A stretch of 64,000 bases of DNA from Pseudonocardia sp. CNS-004 (GTDB taxonomy: Bacteria; Actinomycetota; Actinomycetes; Mycobacteriales; Pseudonocardiaceae), in NCBI GenBank assembly GCA_001942185.1, contig MKJV01000090.1:230405-294404 (forward strand). The letters run 5' to 3'. The translations under genes were made by a program, and so were the position numbers. Shown piece by piece: positions 20,561-29,781 of the stretch. Numbering within the stretch: position 1 is the first letter of the stretch; the number at the start of each line of letters is the position of its first letter. The notes below the pieces were generated by a model. It was not told where the DNA came from, made no database searches, and saw nothing but the letters and a program-made list of their open reading frames with translations.

Positions 20561-21406
20561 CTAGAGGTCGCCGCCTTCGTCCAGCAGCCGCGTCACCTCC
20601 CGGCTGATCAGGCCCAGCCGGGCCTCCTTGACCAGCGGGATGGCGCGGCGGCGGCGGCGCACGTCGGCCAGGTCGATGTCGGCCGTGAGCAGGTGCTCGT
20701 CCCCTTCCGGGGCCTCGGCGACGATCTCGCCCCACGGGTCCACGATGTGCGATCCACCCCAGAAACGCAGGTCGTCCTCGGCACCGACGCGGTTCACGAA
20801 CACCACGAAGAGCTGGAACATCCGGGCGTAGAACCGCGTGATGTCGCGCCAATAGGTGCGCGAGTCGAAGTGCTCGGGGAAGAGGCTCTGCGCGCTCGCC
20901 GCCGGCACGAGCAGCACCCGGGCACCGTCCTGGGTGGCGAGGAACGCGAGCTGCGGCTGCCAGGCGTCGTTGCAGAGCAGCACCGCCATCCGGGTGCCGC
21001 TCCCGCCGGGGAACGCGCGCAGGCTCGGGCCGGGCGTGAAGTGTTTGCGCTCCTCGAAGGACTTGTAGGTCGGCAGGTAGAGCTTGCGGTGCAGGTGCAC
21101 GAGCTCGCCGCCGGCGAAGTACCCGGCGGTGTTGTAGGTGTGGATGCCGGGGCCGTCCTCGACGAACCCGGCCAGCACACCCGCGTCGCCCGCCCGCCGT
21201 GCGATGCGGGTGAGGCGCGGGTCGTCGGCCTTCATCGACACGTCGTCGGGAAGGCCGCCGATCGAGTAGCCGGTGAGGTGCAACTCCGGGAAGACGACCA
21301 GGTCGGTCCCGTCCGCCACCGCCTCGGCGACGGCACGCTCGGCGTGGTCGACGTTCGCGTCGACGTCCCCGAGCGCGGCGTCGACCTGCGCGAGCGTGAT
21401 CTTCAC
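20561..21406 (-). CDS. Carbon-nitrogen hydrolase (nitrilase superfamily)
   Basis: A 281-residue alpha-beta-beta-alpha hydrolase with the catalytic triad Glu (LVVFPELHLTGYS), Lys (LHRKLYLPTYKSFEE) and Cys (VLLCNDAWQPQLA). The family hydrolyses nitriles, amides and carbamoyl compounds. The LTGY and LCNDAW motifs resemble the amidase branch (N-carbamoyl or NAD-synthetase-type domains) rather than true nitrilases. It starts 9 bp after the binding-protein gene of the ABC importer, so the imported solute may be its substrate or precursor. Confidence 0.85.
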   Translation of the reverse strand: MKITLAQVDAALGDVDANVDHAERAVAEAVADGTDLVVFPELHLTGYSIGGLPDDVSMKADDPRLTRIARRAGDAGVLAGFVEDGPGIHTYNTAGYFAGGELVHLHRKLYLPTYKSFEERKHFTPGPSLRAFPGGSGTRMAVLLCNDAWQPQLAFLATQDGARVLLVPAASAQSLFPEHFDSRTYWRDITRFYARMFQLFVVFVNRVGAEDDLRFWGGSHIVDPWGEIVAEAPEGDEHLLTADIDLADVRRRRRAIPLVKEARLGLISREVTRLLDEGGDL

Positions 21407-21415
21407 CGTGCCTTC

Positions 21416-22380
21416 TCAGCCGATGAAGCCGTTGTCCCGCAGGAACTGCTCCGCCACGTCCTCTGGCAGCTCGCCGCCGACGTCCACGCGCTCGTTGAGC
21501 CCGCGCATGAGGTCGGTGGTGAGCTTCTCGGCGATCGGGTTGAACACGTCGACGAGCTGCGGGTGCTGGTCGAGCACCTCCTGCCGCACGGTCATCGCGG
21601 CGTTGTAGGGCACGAAGAACTGCTGGTCGTCGTCGAGGATCACCAGTCGTTGGCCGCGACGGCGCCGTCGGTGGCGGTCACCTCGCCGAAGTTGCAGTTC
21701 GCCCCCGACGCGATCTCCTGCGGGACCAGCGACAGCTCCAGCTCCGCGACCCCGTTGTCGGGCAGGTCGAAGCCGTAGGCCTTCTCGAGGCCGGGCCATC
21801 CGTCGTCGCGGGTGAGGAACTCGGCGGCCGCGCACATCCGGCCCTGCGCCGGGTCCCGGTTGACCAGCGCGGCGTACTCGCTCAGCGTGCGCACGCCCAG
21901 CTGCGCGTCCCGCCCCTGCGCGGTGGCGATGGCATAGGTGTTGTCCACCGGCGCGGGAGCGAGCCAGGCGATCCCGTTCCCCTTGTCCTCGGCCGCCACC
22001 GCGTCGTAGAGCTCCTGGTCGCCCTTGGGCGCCGACTGCGGCTCGTGGCGCATGTGCGTGGTCCAGCCGGTGCCGGTGTACTCCCAGTACATGTCGATCT
22101 CGCCGGCGGTGAGCGCGGTGCGCACGTTGGTGCTGCCGGTGATCGTGGTGAGGTTGCCGGCCGAGGCGCCGGTGGCCTCCAGCGCCTGCACGGCGATCTG
22201 GCCGAGCACGATCTGTTCGGTGAACTCCTTCGAGCCGACCCGGAACGTCGCGCCGGACAGATCGATCGCGGAGAGCGACCCCTCGCCGCCACCGCCGCCC
22301 GTCGCGCCGCCTCCACCACCGCCGCACGCCGTGACCGCCAGTGCCGCCGCTGCGAGAACCGCCATCAGCCGGATGTGCAT
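21416..22380 (-). CDS. Glycine-betaine/osmoprotectant-type ABC substrate-binding lipoprotein (one frameshift)
   Basis: About 321 residues. A signal peptide with lipobox (LAVTACGG) is followed by a Gly-rich linker and an OpuAC/OsmF-type binding domain (FRVGSKEFTEQIVLGQIAVQ, IDMYWEYTGTGW). The C-terminal lobe (VILDDDQQFFVPYNAAMTVR) is reached after a one-base gap near 21648. It binds betaine, choline or a related quaternary amine. Fourth gene of the permease-ATPase-permease-binding protein operon. Confidence 0.85.
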
Positions 22381-22392
22381 GGCCGCTCCTTC

Positions 22393-23154
22393 CTAGAGCC
22401 CTCGGGGCCGGAGCACGTCCTCGGCGACGCGACCGACGTAGTCGATGAACAGGGCGAGCACCGCGGTGAGCACGCTGCCGACGACCGTCACGATGGGCCG
22501 GTTCTGCACCAGGCCGGTGATGATGATCGTGCCGAGCCCGCCCGCGTTCGTCAGCGCGGCCAGTGCCGCGGTGCCGACGTTGATGACGAGCGCGGTGCGC
22601 AGTCCGGTGAGGATGACCGGGACGGCGAGCGGCAGCTCGATCCCCGTGAGGACGCCCCTGCGGCTCATCCCCATCCCGCGCCCCGACTCGATCACCGCAG
22701 GGTCCACCTGCTGCAGCCCGACCACGGTGTTGCGCAGCACCGGCAGCGCCGAGTACGCCGCAAGCGCGACGACGGCGGGCCAGAACCCGATGCCCCACAC
22801 GATGGCGAGCAGGACCAACAGCCCGATCGACGGCACGGCCTGACCGATGTTGAACACGGCGACGGCCGGGGCCACCATCCCGCGGGCGAACGGGCGCGTC
22901 AGCAGGATCCCGACCGGGACCGCGACGACCAGGACGACCGCGGTGGAGACGACCGTGAGCACGACGTGCTCCACCACGGCGGGGAGGATGAAGTCGAGGG
23001 TGAGCCGGCGCTCCTCGATGCTGTCCAGGCTCTGACCGCCCACGTACAGGCCGAGCGCGGCCAGCACCACCACGAGCACGGCGGGGGTGACGAGGTACCC
23101 GGCGAGCGACCGGCGGTGCGGCCGCTCGACCTCCTCGGCGATCGCGACGGTCAT
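22393..23154 (-). CDS. Osmoprotectant-type ABC permease
   Basis: A 253-residue permease with about six membrane helices and the ProW/OpuBB-type EAA-like loop VDPAVIESGRGMGMSRRGVL. It overlaps the ATPase stop as ATGA. Two non-identical permease genes flank the ATPase, the usual arrangement for OpuB/OsmU-type importers. Confidence 0.88.
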   Translation of the reverse strand: MTVAIAEEVERPHRRSLAGYLVTPAVLVVVLAALGLYVGGQSLDSIEERRLTLDFILPAVVEHVVLTVVSTAVVLVVAVPVGILLTRPFARGMVAPAVAVFNIGQAVPSIGLLVLLAIVWGIGFWPAVVALAAYSALPVLRNTVVGLQQVDPAVIESGRGMGMSRRGVLTGIELPLAVPVILTGLRTALVINVGTAALAALTNAGGLGTIIITGLVQNRPIVTVVGSVLTAVLALFIDYVGRVAEDVLRPRGL

Positions 23155-24330
23155 GGCGTGCCATCCGCGTCCGCGCCGGCCTCCAGCCGGTCCCGGGCCG
23201 CGCTGCGCTCGCGGGTCCGCATCCCGCGGATGGCCTCGTTGATCGTGTCGATCTCCACCACGCCGACGTACGCGCCGGAGTCGTCGACGACGACGGCCGT
23301 GCTGTAGCGGGCGGTGAGCATCTCGTTCAGCGTGTCCGACAGCGTCGCGTGCGGCGAGACCACGGCGATGGGCAGGCCGACCTCGGAGAGCCTGCGCGTA
23401 CCGGCCCCGGCCAGGTGCTCGCTGCTCACCCAGCTGCGCGGGCGGCGCCCCTCGTCGAGCACGAGCAGGCAGCCCTTGTCGCTCGCCAGCAGCGTGCGGC
23501 GGGCCTCGGCCGGGTCGGCGGCCTCGGCCGTGGTCGGCCACTCCCCCAGCTCGATGTCGCGCACCCGGGACAACGACAGCCGCTTGAGCGAGGCGCCGCG
23601 GCCGATGAAGTCCGCGACGAAGTCGTCGGCCGGGTCCACGAGGATCCGCTCCGGGGTGTCGTACTGGGCGATCTGCGAGCCTCGCGCAGGATCGCGATCC
23701 GGTCCCCCATCTTGATCGCCTCGTCGATGTCGTGGGTGACGAACACGATCGTCTTCTTCACCTCCGACTGGATCCGCAGGAACTCGTTCTGCAGCCGGTC
23801 ACGGGTGATGGGGTCGATCGCGCCGAACGGCTCGTCCATGAGCATGACGTCGGGGTCGCGCTCATCGCCCGCGCCACCCCGATGCGCTGGCGCTGCCCGC
23901 CGGAGAGCTGCTTGGGGTACCGGCCGCGGTAGGTCGCCGGGTCCATGCCGACGGTCTCGATCAGCTCGTCCACGCGTTTCGCGATCCGGGCCTTGTCCCA
24001 TTTCAGCAGGCGCGGGACCGTTGCGATGTTCTCCGCGATCGTCTGGTGCGGGAAGAGCCCGATCTGCTGGATGACGTAGCCGATGCGCCTGCGCAGCCGG
24101 TCCGGGTCGGCCCTGGTGACGTCCTCGTCGTCGAGGAGGATCCGGCCCGACGTCGGCTCGATCAGCCGGTTGATCAGCTTCATCGTGGTGGTCTTGCCGC
24201 ACCCCGACGGGCCCACGAAGATCACGATCTCGCCCTCGGGGATGTCCAGCGAGAGGTCGTCGACGGCGGGCGCCCGCTGGCCGGGGAAGCGCTTCGTGAG
24301 GTGCTCGAGGCGGATCTTGGTCCGACTCAT
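23151..24330 (-). CDS. Osmoprotectant-type ABC ATP-binding protein with CBS domains (two frameshifts)
   Basis: About 394 residues. Walker A is VGPSGCGKTTT, the signature is LSGGQRQRIGVARAM, Walker B is VMLMDEPFGAID and the H-loop is IVFVTHDIDEA. The C-terminal part (DTLNEMLTARYSTAVVVDDSGAYVG and the region before it) is a CBS pair, which in ProV/OpuA senses ionic strength. Single-base gaps near 23862 and 23682 place it in three frames. Overlaps by 4 bp with both flanking permease genes. Confidence 0.88.
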
Positions 24331-24971
24331 CGGATCCCCCTCGATGTGGTCAGGCGGTTCAGCAGCACGTAGAACAGGTCGAACAGCACCGCGAGGACGA
24401 CGACACCGAGGGTGCCGCCGAGCACGAGGTTCAGCGCGTTGGGGCTGGACAGGCGCGACACCCCGGCGAAGATGTCGTTGCCGAGGCCGGGGCCCTGGAT
24501 GTAGGCGCCGATCGCGGTGATGCCGAGCGTGATCAGGGTGGACACCCGCATCCCCGTGAGGATCACCGGCCAGGCGAGCGGCAGCTCGATGCGCAGCAGG
24601 CGCTGCCCGCGGCTCATGCCCATGCCCTGTGCGGACTCGACGACGGCGGGGTCCACCTCCCGCAGCCCCACCACCGTGTTGGCGACGATCGGCAGCAGCG
24701 AGTACATCACCAGCGCGACGACCACCGACGTCGTGCCGATCCCGAACACGTTGATGAACAGACCGAACAGCGCGAGCGACGGGATCGTCAGGAACACCGA
24801 GGCCGTCGCGATCACGAGCTGCCGGGACCGCGGGTGGTGGTAGGTGGCCATGCCCAGCGCCACGCCCACCACCGTGGCGATCAGCACGGCCACGATCGTG
24901 ACGAGCGCGTGCTCGACGGCCAGCTCGAGGAGGTTGTCCCACCGGGAGGACAAGTAGTCGAGGAAGTTCAC
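24327..24971 (-). CDS. Osmoprotectant-type ABC permease, first gene of operon
   Basis: A 214-residue permease with about five to six helices and the loop VDPAVVESAQGMGMSRGQRL, nearly identical to that of the second permease, pointing to an old duplication. First gene of the six-gene operon that ends with the nitrilase and VOC genes. The region upstream carries three GTGGCAC boxes (near 25039, 25057 and 25100), which could be regulatory. Confidence 0.88.
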   Translation of the reverse strand: MNFLDYLSSRWDNLLELAVEHALVTIVAVLIATVVGVALGMATYHHPRSRQLVIATASVFLTIPSLALFGLFINVFGIGTTSVVVALVMYSLLPIVANTVVGLREVDPAVVESAQGMGMSRGQRLLRIELPLAWPVILTGMRVSTLITLGITAIGAYIQGPGLGNDIFAGVSRLSSPNALNLVLGGTLGVVVLAVLFDLFYVLLNRLTTSRGIR

Positions 24972-25107
24972 GCCACGCCCCGCAATCCGGCGCGGCGCCT
25001 ACCCTGCACGACCACCTCCTGATCGACTCGTCGGGCGACTGTGGCACGGCGTTGCCGGTGGCACAAGCCGAGTGCCCGAGCGGCAACCCAGTCGAGATCT
25101 GTGGCAC

Positions 25108-25311
25108 TCACGACCACATCAGCGACGCCGAGAGCGCGTCCGCTCGTTCGCGCAGCCGCGCGACCGCCGCCGCCATGGCCCGCTCGTCGAACCGTCCGGC
25201 CGGGCCCTGCACGGCGAGGATCGCGGCCAACCGGTCCCGCGCGTCGAGCACCGGCACAACCTCGATCACGGCCACTCGCTCTGAGACCCCGGGCACCCGG
25301 CGCTCCAGCGC
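25108..25311 (-). pseudogene. Remnant of an IclR-type regulator C-terminus
   Basis: About 67 codons follow a TGA. The translation (VAVIEVVPVLDARDRLAAIL, then AVQGPAGRFDERAMAAAVAR and a terminal LRERADALSASL helix) matches the last strand-helix of IclR effector domains. There is no HTH part upstream, where HepT begins. It may be the relic of a former regulator of the osmoprotectant operon, or a small free-standing ORF from GTG 25296. Confidence 0.45.
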
Positions 25312-25330
25312 TCACACATGGAGCCGAGGG

Positions 25331-25755
25331 CTACTCCGCACGATCTCGGAGCGCGGCGAGGAACGCCGTCAGATCGGCCGGGCCGGCCGATGCGATGGCG
25401 TGGACCCGCCGGAGGTCGAGCCGTCCATAGCCGTGCACGACGAGGTTGCGGAAGCCGGCGGCACGCCCCAGACGCTCGGCAAGAGCGTCCGGAATGACCT
25501 CGCCTCGGCAAGCTGCCGGAATGCGTCGCCGTACGTGGGTGGGCTGCCGAGTCCGAGTCGAACGCAGGTCGAGACCGCGAGATCGATCACGACCTGCACT
25601 GCCTGCCACAGGTGCAGAACGACGGTGTCGGTCGCTGACGTCAATGGCCGTAGATCGTCCGGATCGGCCGGAAGGTGCTCCGCCACCCGGTCGAGGTGCC
25701 GCACCACGGCGGCAGCCCGCTCCGCAAGGAGCCCGCGATCAACCCGATCCGTCAT
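25331..25755 (-). CDS. hepT: HepT-like HEPN ribonuclease toxin (one frameshift)
   Basis: About 142 residues of the DUF86/HEPN family. The RX4HXY motif appears as RNLVVHGY near the C-terminus; its Arg and His are the catalytic pair of HEPN RNases and its Tyr is the residue that MntA antitoxins AMPylate. The N-terminal helices (AAAVVRHLDRVAEHLP, ATDTVVLHLWQAVQVVIDLA) are typical. One missing base near 25503 separates them from the motif-bearing half. Its ATG overlaps the stop of the MntA gene. Confidence 0.8.
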
Positions 25756-26141
25756 CCCAGCGCCGCGAGTACGTCGTCCTGTGCCGCGCGGATGACCGGG
25801 CCGGCATCGCACCAGAATTGCACCGCTTCGAGCTGGAACTCGCGGAATGCGCCCGCACCCCGCTCCACGAGCACCACGCCGTCGCGCGCGGCGCGATACC
25901 GGAGCAGCGCGCTCGCCCGTCGCAGGTCGACGAGGTCGACGGCGTCCGTCCCCAGGACGATCGTGAGTGCGGTCGACAACCCGACGAGATCGGTCGAGCC
26001 GTCGGTGAGCACCGCGAAGTCCCAGTCCGAAGCTGCTCCGCCGTCCCCTCGTGCGCGTGATCCGTGCAGCGCCAGTACTTGCACGCCGGCCATCGCCGGA
26101 TGCCCGTGCATCTGCGCGGCGATCTTCTCCTGCGGCGTCAC
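25752..26141 (-). CDS. mntA: MntA-like nucleotidyltransferase antitoxin
   Basis: A 129-residue minimal nucleotidyltransferase with the GSX10DXD-type motif HGSRARGDGGAASDWDFAVL. In characterised pairs MntA adds AMP to the HepT tyrosine and silences the RNase. Antitoxin first, toxin second with an ATGA overlap is the standard order. GTG start at 26141. Confidence 0.85.
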   Translation of the reverse strand: MTPQEKIAAQMHGHPAMAGVQVLALHGSRARGDGGAASDWDFAVLTDGSTDLVGLSTALTIVLGTDAVDLVDLRRASALLRYRAARDGVVLVERGAGAFREFQLEAVQFWCDAGPVIRAAQDDVLAALG

Positions 26142-26165
26142 GTCCGGAAGCGTAGCGGGATCTCG

Positions 26166-27272
26166 TCAGTGCTCGGTGAGATCCGCCGTCAGATCCACCG
26201 TGCCCTCCACCGCGGCCGGCCGGTCGCAGGTGGTGGTGAGCTCGACGGCGGCGTGGGTGTCGGCGGCCTGCTGCACCGCCTCCATGATCTCCAGGACGTG
26301 CAGGCCGAGCTCGTCACCCGCCCGGTGGGGCCGGTCGCCGGCGATCGCGAGCGCCATGTCGGCCAGCCCGTACCCGCGGCCGGAGTCGACGTAGCCCGCG
26401 GTCGCACCGATGTCCACCCAACCGTCGTCCGCCGCAGAAGCGGTGTACAGCTCGACGGCGCCCGAGAAGTGGTTCGGGTCGGGCACCGACAGCGAGCCGG
26501 TGGTGCCGTGCACCTCGATGCGGGGCAGCCGCGCCGCCCAGATGTCGAAGCTCATGATCAGGGTGGACAGCGCACCGGATGCGTGCTCGAGGATCCCGGT
26601 GATCGTCGAGTCGACGGTGACGTCGAAGGAGCTGCCCGCCTTCGGGCCGGAGCCGATCGTCCGGGTGGCCGACGGGCGCGTCGACGCACCGACCACCCGG
26701 GCGACCGGCCCGAGCAGGTGCACGAGCGACGTCAGGTAGTAGGGCCCCATGTCGAGCAGCGGGCCGCCGCCGGGCCGGTAGTAGAACTCCGGGTCGGGGT
26801 GCCAGCGCTCGTGGCCGGGGGTCGTCATGAACGCGGTGGCCGAGTGCGGGGTGCCGATCCGGCCGGCGTCGACAGCGGCGCGGGCGGTCTGCACACCGGT
26901 GCCGAGCACCGTGTCCGGGGCGCAGCCGACCCGCAGCCCGGCCCCGGCCGCCGCCTTGAGGACCTCACGGCCTTCTGCGACCGACGCCGCGAGGGGCTTC
27001 TCCACGTAGACGTGCTTCCCGGCGGCGAGCGCGGCGAGCGCGACGTCGGCGTGGGTGGCCGGCAGCGTCAGCACGAGCACGGCGTCGACGTCGTCGGCCG
27101 CGAGCAGGCCGGGGAGGTCGAGTACGCGGGCACCCTCGTGCTGCGCGGCGAGCTCGGCCGCGCGGTCGGCCTGCAGGTCGCACACGGCCGTGACCTGCAG
27201 CTGCGGCAGCCGCGCCAGGCTCCGGGAGTACTGCGCGGAGATGTTCCCGGCGCCGACGACCCCGACCCTCAT
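26166..27272 (-). CDS. Gfo/Idh/MocA-family oxidoreductase
   Basis: A 368-residue NAD(P)-dependent sugar or inositol dehydrogenase. Rossmann start VGVVGAGNISAQYSRSL, the EKP motif in KHVYVEKPLAAS (catalytic Lys), and the C-terminal GGGPLLDMGPYYLTSL block. It overlaps the ThuA gene by ATGA and belongs to the sugar ABC operon. ThuA plus Gfo/Idh pairs are often found with disaccharide or ketosugar pathways. Confidence 0.88.
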   Translation of the reverse strand: MRVGVVGAGNISAQYSRSLARLPQLQVTAVCDLQADRAAELAAQHEGARVLDLPGLLAADDVDAVLVLTLPATHADVALAALAAGKHVYVEKPLAASVAEGREVLKAAAGAGLRVGCAPDTVLGTGVQTARAAVDAGRIGTPHSATAFMTTPGHERWHPDPEFYYRPGGGPLLDMGPYYLTSLVHLLGPVARVVGASTRPSATRTIGSGPKAGSSFDVTVDSTITGILEHASGALSTLIMSFDIWAARLPRIEVHGTTGSLSVPDPNHFSGAVELYTASAADDGWVDIGATAGYVDSGRGYGLADMALAIAGDRPHRAGDELGLHVLEIMEAVQQAADTHAAVELTTTCDRPAAVEGTVDLTADLTEH

Positions 27273-27961
27273 GAGCGAGCCGCCCACAGCATCCCCCGCT
27301 CGATGATCGTGTTGACGTCGGGGTGGCGGACCACGTCCATGTCATGGCCCGGTGTGCAGACGAACACGCGGCCCTGCCCCCAGTCCCGGGTCCAGATCGC
27401 GGGCGAGGTGATCGGCCGGTGCCACGGCTCCCACTCGTTCTTCGCGAGGGTGGTGGTGGCGAGGACCGTGTTGTACTCGTCGGTGAGCACCCAGTACTGC
27501 TCGGTGACGAGGTCGAAGTCCGCGATCTGATCCATCACCGGGTGGTCGGCCGCGGTGACCTCCACCCGGTACGGGATGAAGTAGTCGGACTGCTCGCCCG
27601 TGCGCTCCCCCGGTGCCTTCGGCGGGTGGCAGGCGAACTGCCCGCCCACGAGCTGCAGGTAGTCGCTCGAGTTGCGGTAGGAGTCGGCGATCCCGCCGTG
27701 CCAGCCTGCGAGCCCGGTGCCGTTCGCGACCGCGCTCGTCAGCCCGGCGAGCTCGTCCTTCTCGATCGTGCTCATCGTCATGCACTGCACGATCAGGTCG
27801 ACGCCCGCCATGTAGTCGGCCTCGGCGTAGACCTTCGGCGAGTCCTCGACCCGGACCGAGAACCCGTTGGCCTCCAGGTGCGGGAGGAAGTGGTCGGTGG
27901 CCTCGACGGGGTGGTGTCCTTCCCAGCCGCCGCGCACCACCAGAGCCTGCCGTTCGGTCAC
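27269..27961 (-). CDS. ThuA-domain protein
   Basis: A 230-residue class-I glutamine-amidotransferase-fold protein of the ThuA family (LAGWHGGIADSYRNSSDYLQ and VWTRDWGQGRVFV-type C-terminus). ThuA and ThuB of rhizobia act on 3-ketotrehalose-type sugars; this operon, with a Gfo/Idh partner standing in for ThuB and an ABC importer, has the same composition. The true substrate is unknown. Confidence 0.85.
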   Translation of the reverse strand: MTERQALVVRGGWEGHHPVEATDHFLPHLEANGFSVRVEDSPKVYAEADYMAGVDLIVQCMTMSTIEKDELAGLTSAVANGTGLAGWHGGIADSYRNSSDYLQLVGGQFACHPPKAPGERTGEQSDYFIPYRVEVTAADHPVMDQIADFDLVTEQYWVLTDEYNTVLATTTLAKNEWEPWHRPITSPAIWTRDWGQGRVFVCTPGHDMDVVRHPDVNTIIERGMLWAARS

Positions 27962-27971
27962 AGCTTTCCTT

Positions 27972-28886
27972 TCACTTCGAGAAGCCGGCGGTCATGCCGG
28001 CCAACAGGTGCCGCCGCCCGACCACGTACAGCGCGAGGATCGGCAGCGTCGCGAGCACCACGGAGGCGAGGACCGCCGGGACGTTGATCCCGTACTCGCC
28101 CTGGAAGGCCCACAGCGCGAGCGGGAGCACGCGCATCTCCTGGCTCTGGGTGAGCACCAGCGGCAGCAGGAACGAGTTCCACACCTGCAGCCCCTGGTAG
28201 ATCGACACCGTGATGAGCGCCGGCTGGGTGAGCGGGAACGCCAGGCGCCACATCGTGCCCCACTCGCTCGCCCCGTCCATCCGCATCGACTCGAACAGCT
28301 CGTTCGGCACGTCGCGGATGAAGTTGGCCAGGATCAGGACCGACAGCGGGATCGCGAACGCGATCGAGGGCAGGATCAGCGCGAGGTGGCTGTCGTAGAG
28401 GCTCAGCCGGATGATGATCAGGTAGACCGGGATGATCACGGCCTGGGTCGGGCAGGCCAACCCCATCAGGAACACGGTGTTGCTGAACCGCAGGAACCGT
28501 CCGCGGCCGCCGCGGACGATCGCGAACGCCGCCATGAACGAGAGCAGCACCGCGGGCACCGTCGCGCCGACGGTGACGATCACCGAGTTCAGGAAGTACA
28601 TCAGGAAGTCGGCTTCGATCACCGACTGGTAGTTCTCCAACGTCGGCGTGGACGGCAGCATCGGGTTGCTCGTGTAGTACGCCGACTGCGGCTTGAAGCT
28701 GGTGATGACCACCCAGTAGACGGGGATGATGATGATCCCGAGCCACAGGAAGCTCGTCAGGCCGCCGAGGTAGTTGGGCCGGTCGGCGCCGCCGCGCGGC
28801 GTCGTCGCGGTGACTGCGCCTACCCGGCGCGGGACGGGCACCGCGGCGGGGGTGTCGGCGGCGGTCGTGCTGGTCGGTGTGGCCAC
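27972..28886 (-). CDS. Carbohydrate ABC permease (MalG type)
   Basis: A 304-residue inner-membrane permease with six predicted helices. The EAA loop ESMRMDGASEWGTMWRLAFP contacts the ATPase. It starts right after the partner permease (two-base gap). No ATPase gene is in the operon, so a shared MsiK/UgpC-type ATPase is expected, as is common in actinomycetes. Confidence 0.9.
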   Translation of the reverse strand: MATPTSTTAADTPAAVPVPRRVGAVTATTPRGGADRPNYLGGLTSFLWLGIIIIPVYWVVITSFKPQSAYYTSNPMLPSTPTLENYQSVIEADFLMYFLNSVIVTVGATVPAVLLSFMAAFAIVRGGRGRFLRFSNTVFLMGLACPTQAVIIPVYLIIIRLSLYDSHLALILPSIAFAIPLSVLILANFIRDVPNELFESMRMDGASEWGTMWRLAFPLTQPALITVSIYQGLQVWNSFLLPLVLTQSQEMRVLPLALWAFQGEYGINVPAVLASVVLATLPILALYVVGRRHLLAGMTAGFSK

Positions 28887-28887
28887 C

Positions 28888-29781
28888 TCAGGCTCCTTCC
28901 AGCTGGCTCTCGCCCGCGTCCTTGCCGCCGAGGCGCTGGATGCCCATCGCGAGCAGCACCGCGACGACGACGATGATCAGCGCGATCACGCTCGCGGGAC
29001 CCATCATGTTGCCCCGGAACCCGCGCAGGTACATGTCGAGCGCCAGCACCCGGGTGGCGTCGCTCGGGCCGCCCACGGTGAGCACGAAGATCAGGTCGAA
29101 GAACGCCATCGAGCCTGCCACCATCAGCGTCGACGACGTGATCAACGTGTACTTGAGCTGCGGGAGCGTGATCGAGAAGAACTGGCGCACCCGCCCGGCA
29201 CCGTCGATCCGGGCCGCCTCGTACAGCGACGCCGGGATCTGGCGCACCGCGCCCTGGTAGATCAACGAGTGGAACGGGATGAACTGCCAGGACACGACGA
29301 AGACCACGGTGGCGATCGCCAGCACGGGGTCACCGAGCCAGTTCTGCACCAGGAAGGGGATGCCCAGCGAGGCGCCGAGACCGAAGTTGGGGTCCAGCAG
29401 CGCCTTGTAGGTGATCGCGATCGCCGCCGAGCTCAGCAGCAGCGGGGTGAAGTACAGCACTGCGAGCACGGCGCGGTAGCGCTGCTGGCCCGCGATGAAC
29501 ACGCCGACGAGGATGCTCAGCGGGGTCTGCACCGCCCAGGACAACGCCATGATCAGGAACGTGACGCCGAGCGAGTGCACCAGTGCGGGGTCGGCGAGCA
29601 CCGACACCCAGTTCCCGAACCCGATCAGCGTGATCTCGCCGATCCCGTTCCAGCTGGTGAAGCTCAGCACGAGCACGCCGATCAGCGGGATGACCCCGAA
29701 CGCCGTGAAGAGAACCAACGCCGGCAGCACGAGCCACGAGAGTGACCCCTGCTGCCGGGCCCCGACGGAACCACTGGTCAC
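28888..29781 (-). CDS. Carbohydrate ABC permease (MalF type)
   Basis: About 297 residues from GTG 29781, which overlaps the stop of the binding-protein gene (GTGA). Helix 1 (LVLPALVLFTAFGVIPLIGV) and the EAA loop YEAARIDGAGRVRQFFSITL are typical of CUT1 permeases. The frame remains open further upstream, but that is inside the binding-protein gene. Confidence 0.9.
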   Translation of the reverse strand: MTSGSVGARQQGSLSWLVLPALVLFTAFGVIPLIGVLVLSFTSWNGIGEITLIGFGNWVSVLADPALVHSLGVTFLIMALSWAVQTPLSILVGVFIAGQQRYRAVLAVLYFTPLLLSSAAIAITYKALLDPNFGLGASLGIPFLVQNWLGDPVLAIATVVFVVSWQFIPFHSLIYQGAVRQIPASLYEAARIDGAGRVRQFFSITLPQLKYTLITSSTLMVAGSMAFFDLIFVLTVGGPSDATRVLALDMYLRGFRGNMMGPASVIALIIVVVAVLLAMGIQRLGGKDAGESQLEGA

